Shown piece by piece: positions 50,611-59,310 of a stretch of 64,000 bases of DNA. Made by a program: the position numbers and the translations under genes. The DNA lies in the NCBI GenBank assembly GCA_026705605.1, contig JAPPAK010000006.1, positions 248,001 to 312,000 on the forward strand, given 5' to 3'. Position 1 is the stretch's first letter, and every line of letters starts with the position of its first letter. The notes beneath the pieces are model-generated. The model saw only the letters and a program-made list of their open reading frames with translations, did no database searches and had not been told where the DNA came from. This DNA is from Chloroflexota bacterium. GTDB lineage: Bacteria; Chloroflexota; Dehalococcoidia; Tepidiformales; Tepidiformaceae.

Positions 50611-52351
50611 CGACCTGGGCCATGTCCTCCATGGTGAAGCCCCACCCCTCTGCTCGACGATCCCGCTCCCACACGTCGTCGGGCGTCGTCCGCCGCGCCG
50701 GGATGAGCCGCAGGGCGTCTTCCCCCAGCGGCCAGCGCATCGGAAGCCGCTGCTGCAGCTGGACCGCGTCGGCGATCGCCATCCCCACCGCATCCGACCC
50801 CGGCCGCGTCGCCGCCACCGCCCGAAACTCCTCGAGCTTGCGCTCGATCCCCGGCTGATACGCGCTGCGCCCCTCGCGAACCGCCACGCATACGTCGAGG
50901 CTGCTCGTCTGCCAGTCGCTGCGGTACTGGCCCGGCTGCAGGATGGTTACCTGCACGCCGAACGGCGCCACCTCGTCCGCCAGTGCCTCCGACATCGCTT
51001 CCACGGCGAACTTCGAGGCCGCATACATGCCCCGCGTCGCTCGCGGCACCTGCCCCGAGAGCGAGCTGACGTTCACAATCTTCCCCCAGCCCTGCTCCCG
51101 CATCCCCGGCAGCACCGCCTGCTGCATCCGCCATTGCCCCAGCAGGTTCGTATCGAGCTGCCGCCGACACTCTTCCTCGCTCAGGTCCTCCAGCGGCCCG
51201 TAGAGCCCGTAACCCGCGTTGTTCACGACCACGTCGATGCGCCCGAACCGCTCCCGCACCGCCGCCACCCCCGCCGCGACCGACTCCGCGTCCGTCACGT
51301 CCAGCGCGAACGGCTCGATGCGGTCCTCGAACCCCTCCCGCACCGCCGCCCCGTCCCGCTCAGGGTTCCGCATCGTTGCCGCCACGAGGTTCCCCCGCGC
51401 CGCGCACTCCCGCGCCGCCGCCGCCCCGAAGCCCCGCGACGCCCCCGTGATGAGCACCACGCTCTCGCCACCCCAGTCGCGTTCGGCGCCGCCCTGCTCC
51501 CCGGGACGCCGCCACGTCCGCAGCGTCCGTGCGCGCCGCAGCGCTTCCCACCCCGCCTCCGTCGTGCCCAGCCGCGACTCGATCAGGTGCGTGCTGTCCT
51601 CCCCCACGGGCCAGCGCATCGGCAGCGGCTGCTCCAGCTCCACCATGTCCGCCATTGCCACCCCCACCGAACCCGAGGCCGGGCGCGTCTTCGCCCGCGC
51701 CCGGAAGTTCGCCAGCGCCGCCTCGACTGTCTCCTGGTAGGCGCTGCGGCCCTCGAGCTGCGGCGCCGCCACGTCCAGGCTCCCCGTCTGCCAGTCGCTC
51801 ACATACATTCCCGGCTCAAGGACGCACACCTGCACGCCCGTGTGGCCCACCTCGAAACGAAGCGCTTCCGACATCCCCTCGACGCCGTGCTTCACCGCTG
51901 CGTACATCCCCAGCCACGCCCCCGGTACCCGCCCCGCCAGCGAGCTCACGTTCACGATCTTCCCCGCCCCCTGGGCCCGCATCGAAGGCAGTACCGCCTT
52001 CGCCAGCCGCCACTGCCCCAGCACGTTCGTATCGACCTGCCGCCACACCTGCTCCTCCGACACCTCCTCGATAGGCCCGTAGAGCCCGTAGCCCGCGTTG
52101 TTGATGAGCACGTCGATGCGGCCGCGTCGGGCCAGCGTCTCCCCCACCACCCGCTCCACGCCCTCCGGGTCGGTCACGTCCAGCCGTACGGCCGTGATGC
52201 GGTCCTCCAGCCCCTCCACCACCTCCGGACCGTCGCGCTCGGGATTCCGCATCGTCGCGACGACCTGGTTCCCCCGCGCCGCGATGCGCCGCGCCGCCTC
52301 CGCCCCGAACCCCCGCGACGCCCCCGTTATCAGCACGACCTGTTCGTTCAC
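50573..52351 (-). CDS. double short-chain dehydrogenase/reductase fusion
   Basis: 592-aa protein made of two full SDR domains. The first has TGASRGFGAEAARR, INNAGYGLYGPIEEV, and the catalytic MYAAVK; the second, from about residue 308, has TGASRGFGAAAARE, VNNAGYGLYGPLEDL and MYAASK. Both share the same C-terminal block (LPMRWPVGEDSTHLI, then LPMRWPLGEDALRLI), so the fusion arose by internal duplication of a complete gene. The linker between them is Arg/Gly-rich. The GTG start at 52351 has GGAGG 5 nt upstream. It should reduce or oxidise carbonyl/alcohol groups with NAD(P); the substrate is unknown. Confidence 0.88.
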   Translation of the reverse strand: MNEQVVLITGASRGFGAEAARRIAARGNQVVATMRNPERDGPEVVEGLEDRITAVRLDVTDPEGVERVVGETLARRGRIDVLINNAGYGLYGPIEEVSEEQVWRQVDTNVLGQWRLAKAVLPSMRAQGAGKIVNVSSLAGRVPGAWLGMYAAVKHGVEGMSEALRFEVGHTGVQVCVLEPGMYVSDWQTGSLDVAAPQLEGRSAYQETVEAALANFRARAKTRPASGSVGVAMADMVELEQPLPMRWPVGEDSTHLIESRLGTTEAGWEALRRARTLRTWRRPGEQGGAERDWGGESVVLITGASRGFGAAAARECAARGNLVAATMRNPERDGAAVREGFEDRIEPFALDVTDAESVAAGVAAVRERFGRIDVVVNNAGYGLYGPLEDLSEEECRRQLDTNLLGQWRMQQAVLPGMREQGWGKIVNVSSLSGQVPRATRGMYAASKFAVEAMSEALADEVAPFGVQVTILQPGQYRSDWQTSSLDVCVAVREGRSAYQPGIERKLEEFRAVAATRPGSDAVGMAIADAVQLQQRLPMRWPLGEDALRLIPARRTTPDDVWERDRRAEGWGFTMEDMAQVATGRRSGRSPGT

Positions 52352-52424
52352 ACGTGCCTCCGCCGGGCAGGATAGCGAAGGGCGTCCCCACACGCGTCCC
52401 GCAGGCCCCAAGTGGACGCGCTGC

Positions 52425-52430
52425 TACACT
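52425..52430 (+). promoter_or_regulatory. TACACT -10-like box, 7 nt before GTG
   Basis: TACACT is spaced 7 nt from the GTG of the membrane protein gene, supporting that start over the longer upstream in-frame ATG. Confidence 0.45.
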
Positions 52431-52437
52431 CGCTGCC

Positions 52438-53271
52438 GTGAACGCGGAGGCGCTCCCCTACACCCTGCTCATCATCCTCATCGAGCTGGCGATCGGCAGC
52501 CTCTGGGTCACGCTCGCCGCCGACTTGCGCGGCGGAGTCACCCGCGGTTTCGTCCTGACCATGTCGGGCCTTGCCGCCATCGTCGCCGGACTCGCCTACT
52601 GGCTCGCCGTCTCCCTCAACGTCGGCCCCGACGTCGACGGCTACCTGATCGACACGGGCTGGTTCCCCCCGATGCAGAACCTCCTGCTCGTCGTGACGGG
52701 GACAGCGGCCTTCTACGCCTTCATGGTCTTCATGGGCTGGGACCCGATCGGGCGCATCGTTGCAATCGGCGGCTCCGTCGTCGGGGTGATCTGCGTCGCC
52801 TTCCTCGCCGGGATGCTCTCGCCGCCCGTCTGGGGCTACGCCGGCGTCCTCCTCGCGCTCCTCGCCGGTACGCTCGCGATGGGCGCCGTCTCCACCTCAA
52901 TGACATGGGGCCACTGGTACCTCACCGAGGGCACCCTCCCCGCGCGCCCCATGCGCGAGCTCGCCTGGATCCTGATCGTGACCATCGCCGTGCAGGTCTT
53001 GCTGCTCGTCATCAACGCCGCCGTCCCCGAGCGCATCACCCCAACCCCGGCCAACCCCGTCGAGGGTGGTCTGCTCGCCAACCCGCTCTTCTGGTTCCGC
53101 ATCGGCGTGGGGCTTGCCTTCGCCCTCGTCCTTGCCGTGCTCGCCCTCCGCACCGCCCAGATTCGCTCCATGCAGAGCGCCACCGGCCTCCTCTACATCT
53201 GCATGGGCGCCGTCTTCACCGGCGAGGTCCTCGCCCGGGGCGTCCAGTTCCTCACCGCCCACCCCATCTAG
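52438..53271 (+). CDS. hypothetical polytopic membrane protein
   Basis: 277-aa membrane protein from a GTG start (VNAEALPYTLLIILIELA). Seven or eight hydrophobic helices are spread over the length, including TMSGLAAIVAGLAYWLAV, GYAGVLLALLAGTLAMGAV and LLYICMGAVFTGEVLAR. The histidine in STSMTWGHWYLTE is the only conspicuous polar residue in a membrane context, and could bind heme or metal. The topology recalls DmsC/NrfD-like or cytochrome-oxidase-related subunits, but no family is assigned. It sits between two convergent or divergent genes and is probably monocistronic. Confidence 0.75.
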   Translation: MNAEALPYTLLIILIELAIGSLWVTLAADLRGGVTRGFVLTMSGLAAIVAGLAYWLAVSLNVGPDVDGYLIDTGWFPPMQNLLLVVTGTAAFYAFMVFMGWDPIGRIVAIGGSVVGVICVAFLAGMLSPPVWGYAGVLLALLAGTLAMGAVSTSMTWGHWYLTEGTLPARPMRELAWILIVTIAVQVLLLVINAAVPERITPTPANPVEGGLLANPLFWFRIGVGLAFALVLAVLALRTAQIRSMQSATGLLYICMGAVFTGEVLARGVQFLTAHPI

Positions 53272-53281
53272 CCGGGAGGGC

Positions 53282-54253
53282 CTAGCTGCGCACCGCCGGC
53301 ATGATGTCGTGCGCGAGCGTGTCCAGGCCGTCGAGGACCGCCTGAAGGCCGCCCCCGGGGCGCCCGAAACGCCGGGCCGACGCGATGATGTGCGTCAGCC
53401 CCGCCTCCTCGAACTCCCGCAGCTCCTCCGCCACCTGCTCGATCGTGCCCGTCACGCTCTGGGCGCGCTCGTGGTCGGCGAGCGTGGCGCGGTGGTCGGG
53501 GTCGTCCGTGAGGTTGATGCCGTGCAGCATCGCGATGGGCATGTCCGTCCCGTCCCGGTCGTGTGCCTCGCAGCGCTGGAGCAGCCGTGAGCGGTGCTCG
53601 GCGAGCTGCTGCGGCCGCAGGCTGATCCCGAGCCAGCCGTCGCACAGCGCGGCCGTGCGCTCGAGGGCGGCGTTGGTGTTGCCGCCGACCAGGAGCGGCG
53701 GGTGGGGGTTCTGGTACGGCTTCGGTGTGACGCTCACCTCGTTGAAGCGGTAGTAGTCCCCGTCGAAGGACGCGGGGTCGTTCGCCCAGACCTCCTTAAA
53801 CACCTCGATCTGCTCGTTCACCAGCGCGCCCCGGTGGTGGAACGAGTCGAGCTGGAGGTTGTCGAACTCGTCCTTCATCCAGCCCACGCCGATGCCGAAC
53901 TGCACGCGCCCTCGCGAGAGCTGGTCGATCGTCGCCACGATCTTGGCCGTGTGCACAGGGTGCCGGTAGGGCAGGATGATGACGCAGCTCCCCAGCTCGA
54001 CCGTGCTCGTTCGCGCCGCCGCGTACGACATGATCGAGAAGGCGTCCCACCAGGGCCCCTGCCCGGCCGCCCACTCCCCCGTGAGGTTGTACGGGTACTT
54101 CGCGCCGATGCTGTAGGGCAGGAGGATGTGGTCGATCACCCAGATCGAGTCGAGCCCGACCTCCTCGGCCTTGTCGCACACCGCATCGATCGCCTCCGTG
54201 CTCGCCAGCGACCCGATCATGGGAAGAACCACGCCAAACTTCATTCGTGCCAT
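53282..54253 (-). CDS. LLM-class, probably F420-dependent, oxidoreductase
   Basis: 323-aa luciferase-like monooxygenase-family (LLM) protein with a TIM-barrel fold. MKFGVVLPMIG, AEEVGLDSIWVIDHILLP, VELGSCVIILPYRHPVHTAK, GRVQFGIGVGWMKDEFD and PHPPLLVGGNTNAALERTA are family blocks. The last group resembles F420-binding actinobacterial and Chloroflexota members rather than FMN luciferases, and cofC at 40 kb shows F420 can be made. TATCGT 7 nt upstream supports the ATG at 54253. Substrate unknown; such genes are strongly expanded in SAR202-type Chloroflexota. Confidence 0.9.
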   Translation of the reverse strand: MARMKFGVVLPMIGSLASTEAIDAVCDKAEEVGLDSIWVIDHILLPYSIGAKYPYNLTGEWAAGQGPWWDAFSIMSYAAARTSTVELGSCVIILPYRHPVHTAKIVATIDQLSRGRVQFGIGVGWMKDEFDNLQLDSFHHRGALVNEQIEVFKEVWANDPASFDGDYYRFNEVSVTPKPYQNPHPPLLVGGNTNAALERTAALCDGWLGISLRPQQLAEHRSRLLQRCEAHDRDGTDMPIAMLHGINLTDDPDHRATLADHERAQSVTGTIEQVAEELREFEEAGLTHIIASARRFGRPGGGLQAVLDGLDTLAHDIMPAVRS

Positions 54254-54260
54254 GGCCGGC

Positions 54261-54266
54261 ACGATA
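54261..54266 (-). promoter_or_regulatory. TATCGT -10-like box, 7 nt before LLM oxidoreductase ATG
   Basis: The box on the minus strand fixes the ATG at 54253 rather than one 9 nt later. Confidence 0.45.
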
Positions 54267-54313
54267 CACGTGTCGTTGGCGGCCCAGCAGGCCACTTCCC
54301 GGGCGCCGCGCGC

Positions 54314-54319
54314 TACCAT
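54314..54319 (+). promoter_or_regulatory. TACCAT -10-like box, 6 nt before cupredoxin ATG
   Basis: TACCAT is spaced 6 nt from the ATG at 54326 without a Shine-Dalgarno. Confidence 0.45.
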
Positions 54320-54325
54320 GGACCC

Positions 54326-54823
54326 ATGCCGTTGGGCCTGACTCGCCGCCAGTTCGTGTTCGTGGGGCTCGTGCTCGCGATCGGCCTGACGGTCGCGATC
54401 GTGGGGTTCCACGCGCATTCGCATTCCCACGGCGACCTGCGCGTCATCGATGCCGAGGGCAACGTGCAGGTTGTGGGCGCGTGGCGGCTCGGTTCGTCGG
54501 AGGGAGGCGACCTGCCCGCCGTGCCCAGCGGCGACCTCCGTTTCGAACTCTCGAACGCCGACGGCGTCCGCCACAGCTTCGTCGTCGTGCGCACCGATCT
54601 GGAGGGGGAGGACCTGCCCCTCTCGAACGGACGCGTCGACCTGGAGGCGGCCGGGGAGCTGGTGGGAACCGTCGAGACCGTCCTGCCCGGCGGCTCCGGG
54701 GGGCGCACCTTCAGCCTGCCCGCCGGCCGCTACGTGCTCTATTGCGACATCGCCGGCCACTACGAGGGCGGCATGTTCTACACCCTCGTCGTCGAGGACG
54801 GCCCCTCACCGGCGAGCCCCTAG
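54326..54823 (+). CDS. membrane-anchored cupredoxin (type 1 copper) protein
   Basis: 165-aa protein with an N-terminal signal anchor that begins TRRQF (possible Tat signal) and one hydrophobic helix (residues 10-28), then an exported histidine-rich patch (HAHSHSH, 29-35). The C-terminal domain has all four ligands of a type 1 copper site: His83 in VRHSF, Cys140, His145 and Met150 in YCDIAGHYEGGM. It is therefore probably a small blue-copper electron carrier on the outer face of the membrane. The His-rich patch may bind extra metal. Partner oxidases or reductases are not evident. Confidence 0.88.
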   Translation: MPLGLTRRQFVFVGLVLAIGLTVAIVGFHAHSHSHGDLRVIDAEGNVQVVGAWRLGSSEGGDLPAVPSGDLRFELSNADGVRHSFVVVRTDLEGEDLPLSNGRVDLEAAGELVGTVETVLPGGSGGRTFSLPAGRYVLYCDIAGHYEGGMFYTLVVEDGPSPASP

Positions 54824-54870
54824 CTGGCCATCCTCACAGCGCGTTCACCCTCGTTGTGGCGAGCCTCTTC

Positions 54871-54876
54871 TACAAT
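54871..54876 (+). promoter_or_regulatory. TACAAT -10-like box, 6 nt before CCA-enzyme ATG
   Basis: TACAAT ends 6 nt before the ATG at 54883, leaderless arrangement. Confidence 0.5.
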
Positions 54877-54882
54877 CGAGAC

Positions 54883-56271
54883 ATGACTCCGACGCGCGAG
54901 GCCCTGATCGCCGCCTTCGCCGAGGCCGGACACGAGCTGTGGCTGGCCGGAGGATTCGTGCGCGACGAGCTGCGAGGCGTGCCTCGGGACCGCGACGACG
55001 CCGAATATGCCGACTACGCGACCAGCGCCCTCCCCGACGAGACCGAGCGCATCGGCCGCGCGATGGGTGCGACCGTCGCCACCATCGGGCAGCGCTTCGG
55101 CACGACGGGCGTGCTGCTCCAGGAGGGCATGGCGGAGATCACGACCTTCCGCGGGGACAGCTACACGGCCGGCAGCCGCTGGCCCGACGTCACCTTCGGC
55201 AGATCCATCGACGAGGACCTCGCCCGCCGCGACTTCACCGTGAACGCCATCGCCCGGAACACCGCCACTGGCGAGTTGCGCGACCCCTTCGCCGGGCGCG
55301 ACGACATCGCACGGCGCCTGCTCCGCGCGCCCGGCGATCCCGCAACGCGCTTCGCCGAGGACCCGCTCCGCATCCTCCGCGGCGTGCGTTTCGTCAGCCA
55401 GCTCGGATTCACCATCGAAGAGGAGACGAAGGCGGCCATGGTCGGCTCCGTCGAGCTGCTGGAGACCCTCTCGCAGGAACGCGTGACCGCCGAGATCGAC
55501 CGGCTGCTGTGCGGCAGGCATCCCGCGGAAGGGCTGGAGGCCCTGCGGGAGATCGGCGCCCTTCCCTACGTCCTCCCCGAGCTCGCCCCAATGCCCGGCT
55601 GCGACCAGAACCGCTTCCACAAGTTCGATGTCTGGGGCCACACGACCGCCACCGTCGAAGCCATCGCCACGGACCCCGAGAGCCTGTCGCTGCGCCGCTG
55701 GGCCGCGCTCCTGCACGACCTCGGCAAGCCCCCCGTCCGGCACGTCAAGAAGAACGGCGAGTGGGGGTTCTACCGCCACGAAATCGTGGGCGCCGAGATG
55801 ACGGACGCGCTCGCCGAGCGGCTGCGCCTCGGCAAGAGGGAAAGCGCCCTGCTCTCCCTGCTTGTGCGGCGCCACATGGACCGCCCCGACCCCGACGACG
55901 GACGCCTGGTGCGCCGCTTCATGCGCCGCCTCGATGGGCACTGGCGCGATCTCCTCGCCCTCAAGCGCGCCGACAACGCCAGCCACGCGTACGACGACAA
56001 CGAGTACCACGACCGCCTGGAGGCCGCCTGCGAGCGCGTCGAGGCCGAGGAGGCGGCCATGCTCCGTGCCGAGAGCCCCCTCGACGGCCGCGAGCTGATG
56101 GCCCTCCTGGACCGCGAACCGGGACCCTGGATCGCGCGCATCAAGGAGCGCCTCAGTACCCTCGTGCTCGACGGCGAGCTGGCTCCCGGCGACAAGGAAG
56201 AGGCGGCCCGCATCGCCCGCCGGATGGGCGGCACGGCGGCCCTCCTCGCCGACACCGAGGACGGGTCCTGA
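54883..56271 (+). CDS. CCA tRNA nucleotidyltransferase / poly(A) polymerase family protein
   Basis: 462-aa class II nucleotidyltransferase with an HD domain. The head domain has LAGGFVRDELRG and TVNAIARN, and RRDF in the second motif; LLRAPGDPATRFAEDPLRIL and VRFVSQLGFTI match the family's tRNA-binding neck. HDLGKP shows an HD phosphohydrolase module. Around the catalytic DxD, the sequence reads RDRDDAEYADYATSA, where family members have DxDxATSA, so there is a short insertion and the first Asp is not obvious. It probably repairs tRNA CCA ends, but the altered active-site segment leaves room for a poly(A) or unknown activity. It precedes an APH-like gene by 2 nt. Confidence 0.85.
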   Translation: MTPTREALIAAFAEAGHELWLAGGFVRDELRGVPRDRDDAEYADYATSALPDETERIGRAMGATVATIGQRFGTTGVLLQEGMAEITTFRGDSYTAGSRWPDVTFGRSIDEDLARRDFTVNAIARNTATGELRDPFAGRDDIARRLLRAPGDPATRFAEDPLRILRGVRFVSQLGFTIEEETKAAMVGSVELLETLSQERVTAEIDRLLCGRHPAEGLEALREIGALPYVLPELAPMPGCDQNRFHKFDVWGHTTATVEAIATDPESLSLRRWAALLHDLGKPPVRHVKKNGEWGFYRHEIVGAEMTDALAERLRLGKRESALLSLLVRRHMDRPDPDDGRLVRRFMRRLDGHWRDLLALKRADNASHAYDDNEYHDRLEAACERVEAEEAAMLRAESPLDGRELMALLDREPGPWIARIKERLSTLVLDGELAPGDKEEAARIARRMGGTAALLADTEDGS

Positions 56272-56273
56272 CG

Positions 56274-57134
56274 ATGGACAGCCTGGACATCGACCTCGAA
56301 ACCCTCGAGAAACTCGGCGAGGGCTACGAGGCCGAGATATTCGCGTGGGAGGACGGTCAGGCCCTGCGCCTCTTCCGCGAGGGGCACGAGCGCAACGTCG
56401 AGCCGGAGCGCATCGCCATCCCCGCCGCCATTGAGGGCGGCATTCCCGCCCCCCGCATCGGCGAGCCGCTGCACGTGGCCGGCCGCGAGGGTACGGTCAT
56501 GGAGCGCATCAACGGCGAGAACCTGCTCGATCTGGTCGGCCGAAAGCCCTGGTTCATGACCCGCGAGGCCTGGGAGACGGGCAAGATCCACGCGCAACTG
56601 AACGCGCTCCCCGCCCCCGATGGACTGGCGACCGTGCACGAGCGCGTTCGCGAGTGGATCGGGAACGTCGAGGTTCCGCCGCACCTGACCGATGTCGCTG
56701 AGGAAACACTCGCCGAACTCGAGGGAGGCGACCGGTTCTGCCACAGCGACTTCCACCCCGGGAACATCCTGCTGGAGCCGGGAGGGCGCCGGGTCGTCAT
56801 CGACTGGGGCTTCTGCGCGGCCGGACCCCTGGAGTCGGATGTCGCCCGCTCCGTGGCGCTGCTGCGGCTGGGAGAGCCGCTCGATCCGAGCCCCGCCATG
56901 CGCGTCATCACTCGGCTGTTCCGGCCGCTGGCTGCCTTCGTCTACCTGCGGGGATACCAGCTCGTCGCGCCCGTCGACATCCCCCTGATGTGGCGCTGGG
57001 TCATCGTGCGCGCCATCGAACACCTGGCCATCGTCCGCGCGATCAGCCCGCCGGACGCGGACATTCCCGACCCCGTGGAGGATGTCGAGGCGCTCATCGC
57101 CCATGCCCGCCGGCGCCTCGGCACGAGAAGCTAG
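56274..57134 (+). CDS. aminoglycoside phosphotransferase-like (APH) family protein
   Basis: 286-aa kinase-fold protein. GEGYEAEIFAWEDGQALRLF is the ATP-binding lobe with the conserved Lys/Arg region, GTVMERINGENLLDL the hinge, and FCHSDFHPGNILLEPGG with VVIDWGFC are the catalytic loop and DxG-like segment of the APH family. It begins 2 nt after the CCA-enzyme stop, hence translational coupling. APH-like proteins phosphorylate antibiotics, choline or other small molecules; nothing in the sequence favours resistance, and the pairing with an RNA enzyme may be fortuitous. Confidence 0.85.
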   Translation: MDSLDIDLETLEKLGEGYEAEIFAWEDGQALRLFREGHERNVEPERIAIPAAIEGGIPAPRIGEPLHVAGREGTVMERINGENLLDLVGRKPWFMTREAWETGKIHAQLNALPAPDGLATVHERVREWIGNVEVPPHLTDVAEETLAELEGGDRFCHSDFHPGNILLEPGGRRVVIDWGFCAAGPLESDVARSVALLRLGEPLDPSPAMRVITRLFRPLAAFVYLRGYQLVAPVDIPLMWRWVIVRAIEHLAIVRAISPPDADIPDPVEDVEALIAHARRRLGTRS

Positions 57135-57181
57135 CCTGTGCGACGATCGCGGGAGACCGCCGATCGCGCGCTGTTCACACA

Positions 57182-57913
57182 ATGTCGGAAGAGTCTGAAA
57201 GCGGAATGACTGCGGCGCCTGCCACGACGGCAACCGTGCTCGTCGTCGAGGACGAGGAAGCCCTCCTCCTCTCGATGGCGCACCACCTTCGCCGTGAAGG
57301 CTACGACGTGCTCACCGCCGACCGTGGCGACGACGGCCTGCGCATGGCCCGCGACCACGACCCTGACGTCATCGTCCTCGACCTGATGCTCCCCGGCGTC
57401 GACGGCATGGGCGTCTGCCGCGCCCTGCGCCGCGATACCCAGGTGCCGATCATCATGGTGACCGCGCTCGGCGGGGAGGGCGACCGTGTCGCCGGCCTCG
57501 ACACCGGCGCCGACGACTACCTCCCCAAGCCCTTCGGCATGCGCGAGCTCCTCGCCCGCGTCCGCGCTCTCCTCCGTCGCGCCCCCACCCGCCAGAGCGC
57601 CCCAGCCGACGAAGACATCGTCGAGTCGGGCGATCTCGTGGTGAACGCGGTGCGCCGTGAGGTGCGCCGCGACGGCGAGCTGCTGCGTCTGAAGCCGCGG
57701 GAGTTCGAGCTCTTGCTATTCTTGTTGCGAAATCCCGGCCAGGTGCTCTCCCGCGAGCACATCCTCGAGTCGGTCTGGGAGCACGACTTCAATGGTGACG
57801 CGCGAACGGTGGACGTTCATATGCGCTGGCTTCGCCAGAAGATTGAGCCCGATGCGGCCAATCCCGAGCGCATCCGCACCGTTCGTGGAAGCGGGTACCT
57901 CTTCGAAGGCTAG
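57182..57913 (+). CDS. OmpR-family response regulator
   Basis: 243-aa two-component transcription factor. The receiver domain has VLVVEDEEA (acidic pair), VIVLDLMLPGVDG with the phospho-acceptor Asp67, a Thr in MVTALGG and Lys in DYLPKPFG. The C-terminal winged-helix domain has LKPREFELLLFLLRNPGQVL, ARTVDVHMRWLRQKIEPD and RTVRGSGYLF. An alternative start, MTAAPATTATV at 57206, would remove an acidic tail. It is followed 9 nt later by its sensor kinase gene. The pair resembles PhoB/PhoR-type systems, but the signal is unknown. Confidence 0.93.
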   Translation: MSEESESGMTAAPATTATVLVVEDEEALLLSMAHHLRREGYDVLTADRGDDGLRMARDHDPDVIVLDLMLPGVDGMGVCRALRRDTQVPIIMVTALGGEGDRVAGLDTGADDYLPKPFGMRELLARVRALLRRAPTRQSAPADEDIVESGDLVVNAVRREVRRDGELLRLKPREFELLLFLLRNPGQVLSREHILESVWEHDFNGDARTVDVHMRWLRQKIEPDAANPERIRTVRGSGYLFEG

Positions 57914-57922
57914 GGTAGCCCC

Positions 57923-59296
57923 GTGAGCGGCCTCGCCGGGCGAGCGGCTCTCGCCAGCGGGATCGCCGGCCTCCTCGCGGCCTCCGCCGCCGCCATCGTC
58001 GGCGCCACCGTCGGCGATGCCCTCTGGGTCGCCGTCACCGTGCTCGCGACCGGCGCCGCCGCTTTCGTGAGCGTCTACATCCTGCTCCGGCCCGTGGCCC
58101 TCTCCGTCCGCGAGACGGCCGAAGCGGCCCGCGCTCTCCGCGGCAGCAGCCTCTCCGCCCGCGCCGTGCGCACCACCGGGCCCACCGCCCAGCTCACCCA
58201 CGAGTTCAACGTGATGGCCACCGAGATCGAGGCCTCCTCGCGGGCGATCACCGCCGAGCACGCCCGCCTCGAGGCGGCCCTCGCCGCCGCCGCCGACGGC
58301 ATCATGGCCGTCGACGCCACCACCGACGTGCAGTACGCCAACCCCGCCGCGCTCGCCCTCCTGGGCATGGAGGAGAGCGAGGTCGTCGGCCGCACCCTCA
58401 TCGAAAGCGTCCGCGACTACGAGTTCGACGCCCTTGTCCGCGAAGCCCTCGCCGGTGAGAGCGTCCCCCAGCCGAGGGTCGTGCCCTTCGGCCGCGACCG
58501 TACGCCCCTGCGCGCGCTTGCCGTGCCCGTGGCCGAGGGAGGGAGTTGGGCCGCCCTTCTCGTGCTCGTCGACCTCTCCGACGTCCAGCGCGTCGACCAC
58601 GTCCGTCGCGACTTCATCAGCAACGTCTCCCACGAGCTGCGGACGCCCATTGCCGCCATCGGCGCCCTCGTCGAGACGCTTGAGCTGGGCGACCTCGAAG
58701 GGGACGAGCAGGCCGCCTTCCTCAGCCGTATCCACAACCAGGTCGAGCGCATGGCCCTCCTCACGAACGAGCTGCTCGACCTCTCCCGCATCGAGTCCGG
58801 GGCGATTCACCTCGAACCCGAGCCCGTGGACCTGGCCTCGTCCGTGGCCGAGGCGCAGGCTGCCCTCGCGCCCCGGCTCGAAGCCTGCGACGTCCGCGTC
58901 GAGGGGCCGGACGGCGCCGCGCCCCCTGTCGAGGCCGACCGCAGCGCCACCGTTCGCATTGTCACCAACCTGCTCGACAACGCCCTCAAGTTCAGCCCCG
59001 ATGGGAGCGTCATCACCATCGACGTGCGCGATGAGGACCCGCTCGTCGCCGTCGAGGTGTGCGACGACGGCCCCGGCATCGCCGCCCAGGATCTCGACCG
59101 CGTCTTCGAGCGCTTCTACAAGGCCGAGCACTCCCGCGCGGACGACGGCGCGGGGCTGGGCCTCGCCATCGTGAAGCACCTGGTGCAGGCGCACGGCGGC
59201 ACCGTCGCCGCCCGTAACGAGAACGGTCGCGGGGCGGCCATGACCGTCCGCCTCCCGAAGCGCTTCGTGGGGCGCGAGCCCCGCGTGCCGGCCTAG
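57923..59296 (+). CDS. sensor histidine kinase, PhoR-like
   Basis: 457-aa histidine kinase from a GTG start. Two close membrane helices (about residues 7-30 and 32-57) with almost no periplasmic loop, a HAMP-like segment, a PAS domain (ADGIMAVDATTDVQYANPAA), the HisKA dimerisation box with His237 in FISNVSHELRTPIAA, and a HATPase domain with NLLDNALKFSPDG, GPGIAAQDLDRVFERFYK and GAGLGLAIVKHLVQAHGG. Lack of an external sensor loop suggests that it senses an internal or membrane signal. Partner of the adjacent regulator. Confidence 0.94.
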   Translation: MSGLAGRAALASGIAGLLAASAAAIVGATVGDALWVAVTVLATGAAAFVSVYILLRPVALSVRETAEAARALRGSSLSARAVRTTGPTAQLTHEFNVMATEIEASSRAITAEHARLEAALAAAADGIMAVDATTDVQYANPAALALLGMEESEVVGRTLIESVRDYEFDALVREALAGESVPQPRVVPFGRDRTPLRALAVPVAEGGSWAALLVLVDLSDVQRVDHVRRDFISNVSHELRTPIAAIGALVETLELGDLEGDEQAAFLSRIHNQVERMALLTNELLDLSRIESGAIHLEPEPVDLASSVAEAQAALAPRLEACDVRVEGPDGAAPPVEADRSATVRIVTNLLDNALKFSPDGSVITIDVRDEDPLVAVEVCDDGPGIAAQDLDRVFERFYKAEHSRADDGAGLGLAIVKHLVQAHGGTVAARNENGRGAAMTVRLPKRFVGREPRVPA

Positions 59297-59310
59297 GCGA
59301 GGGTCAGGCC

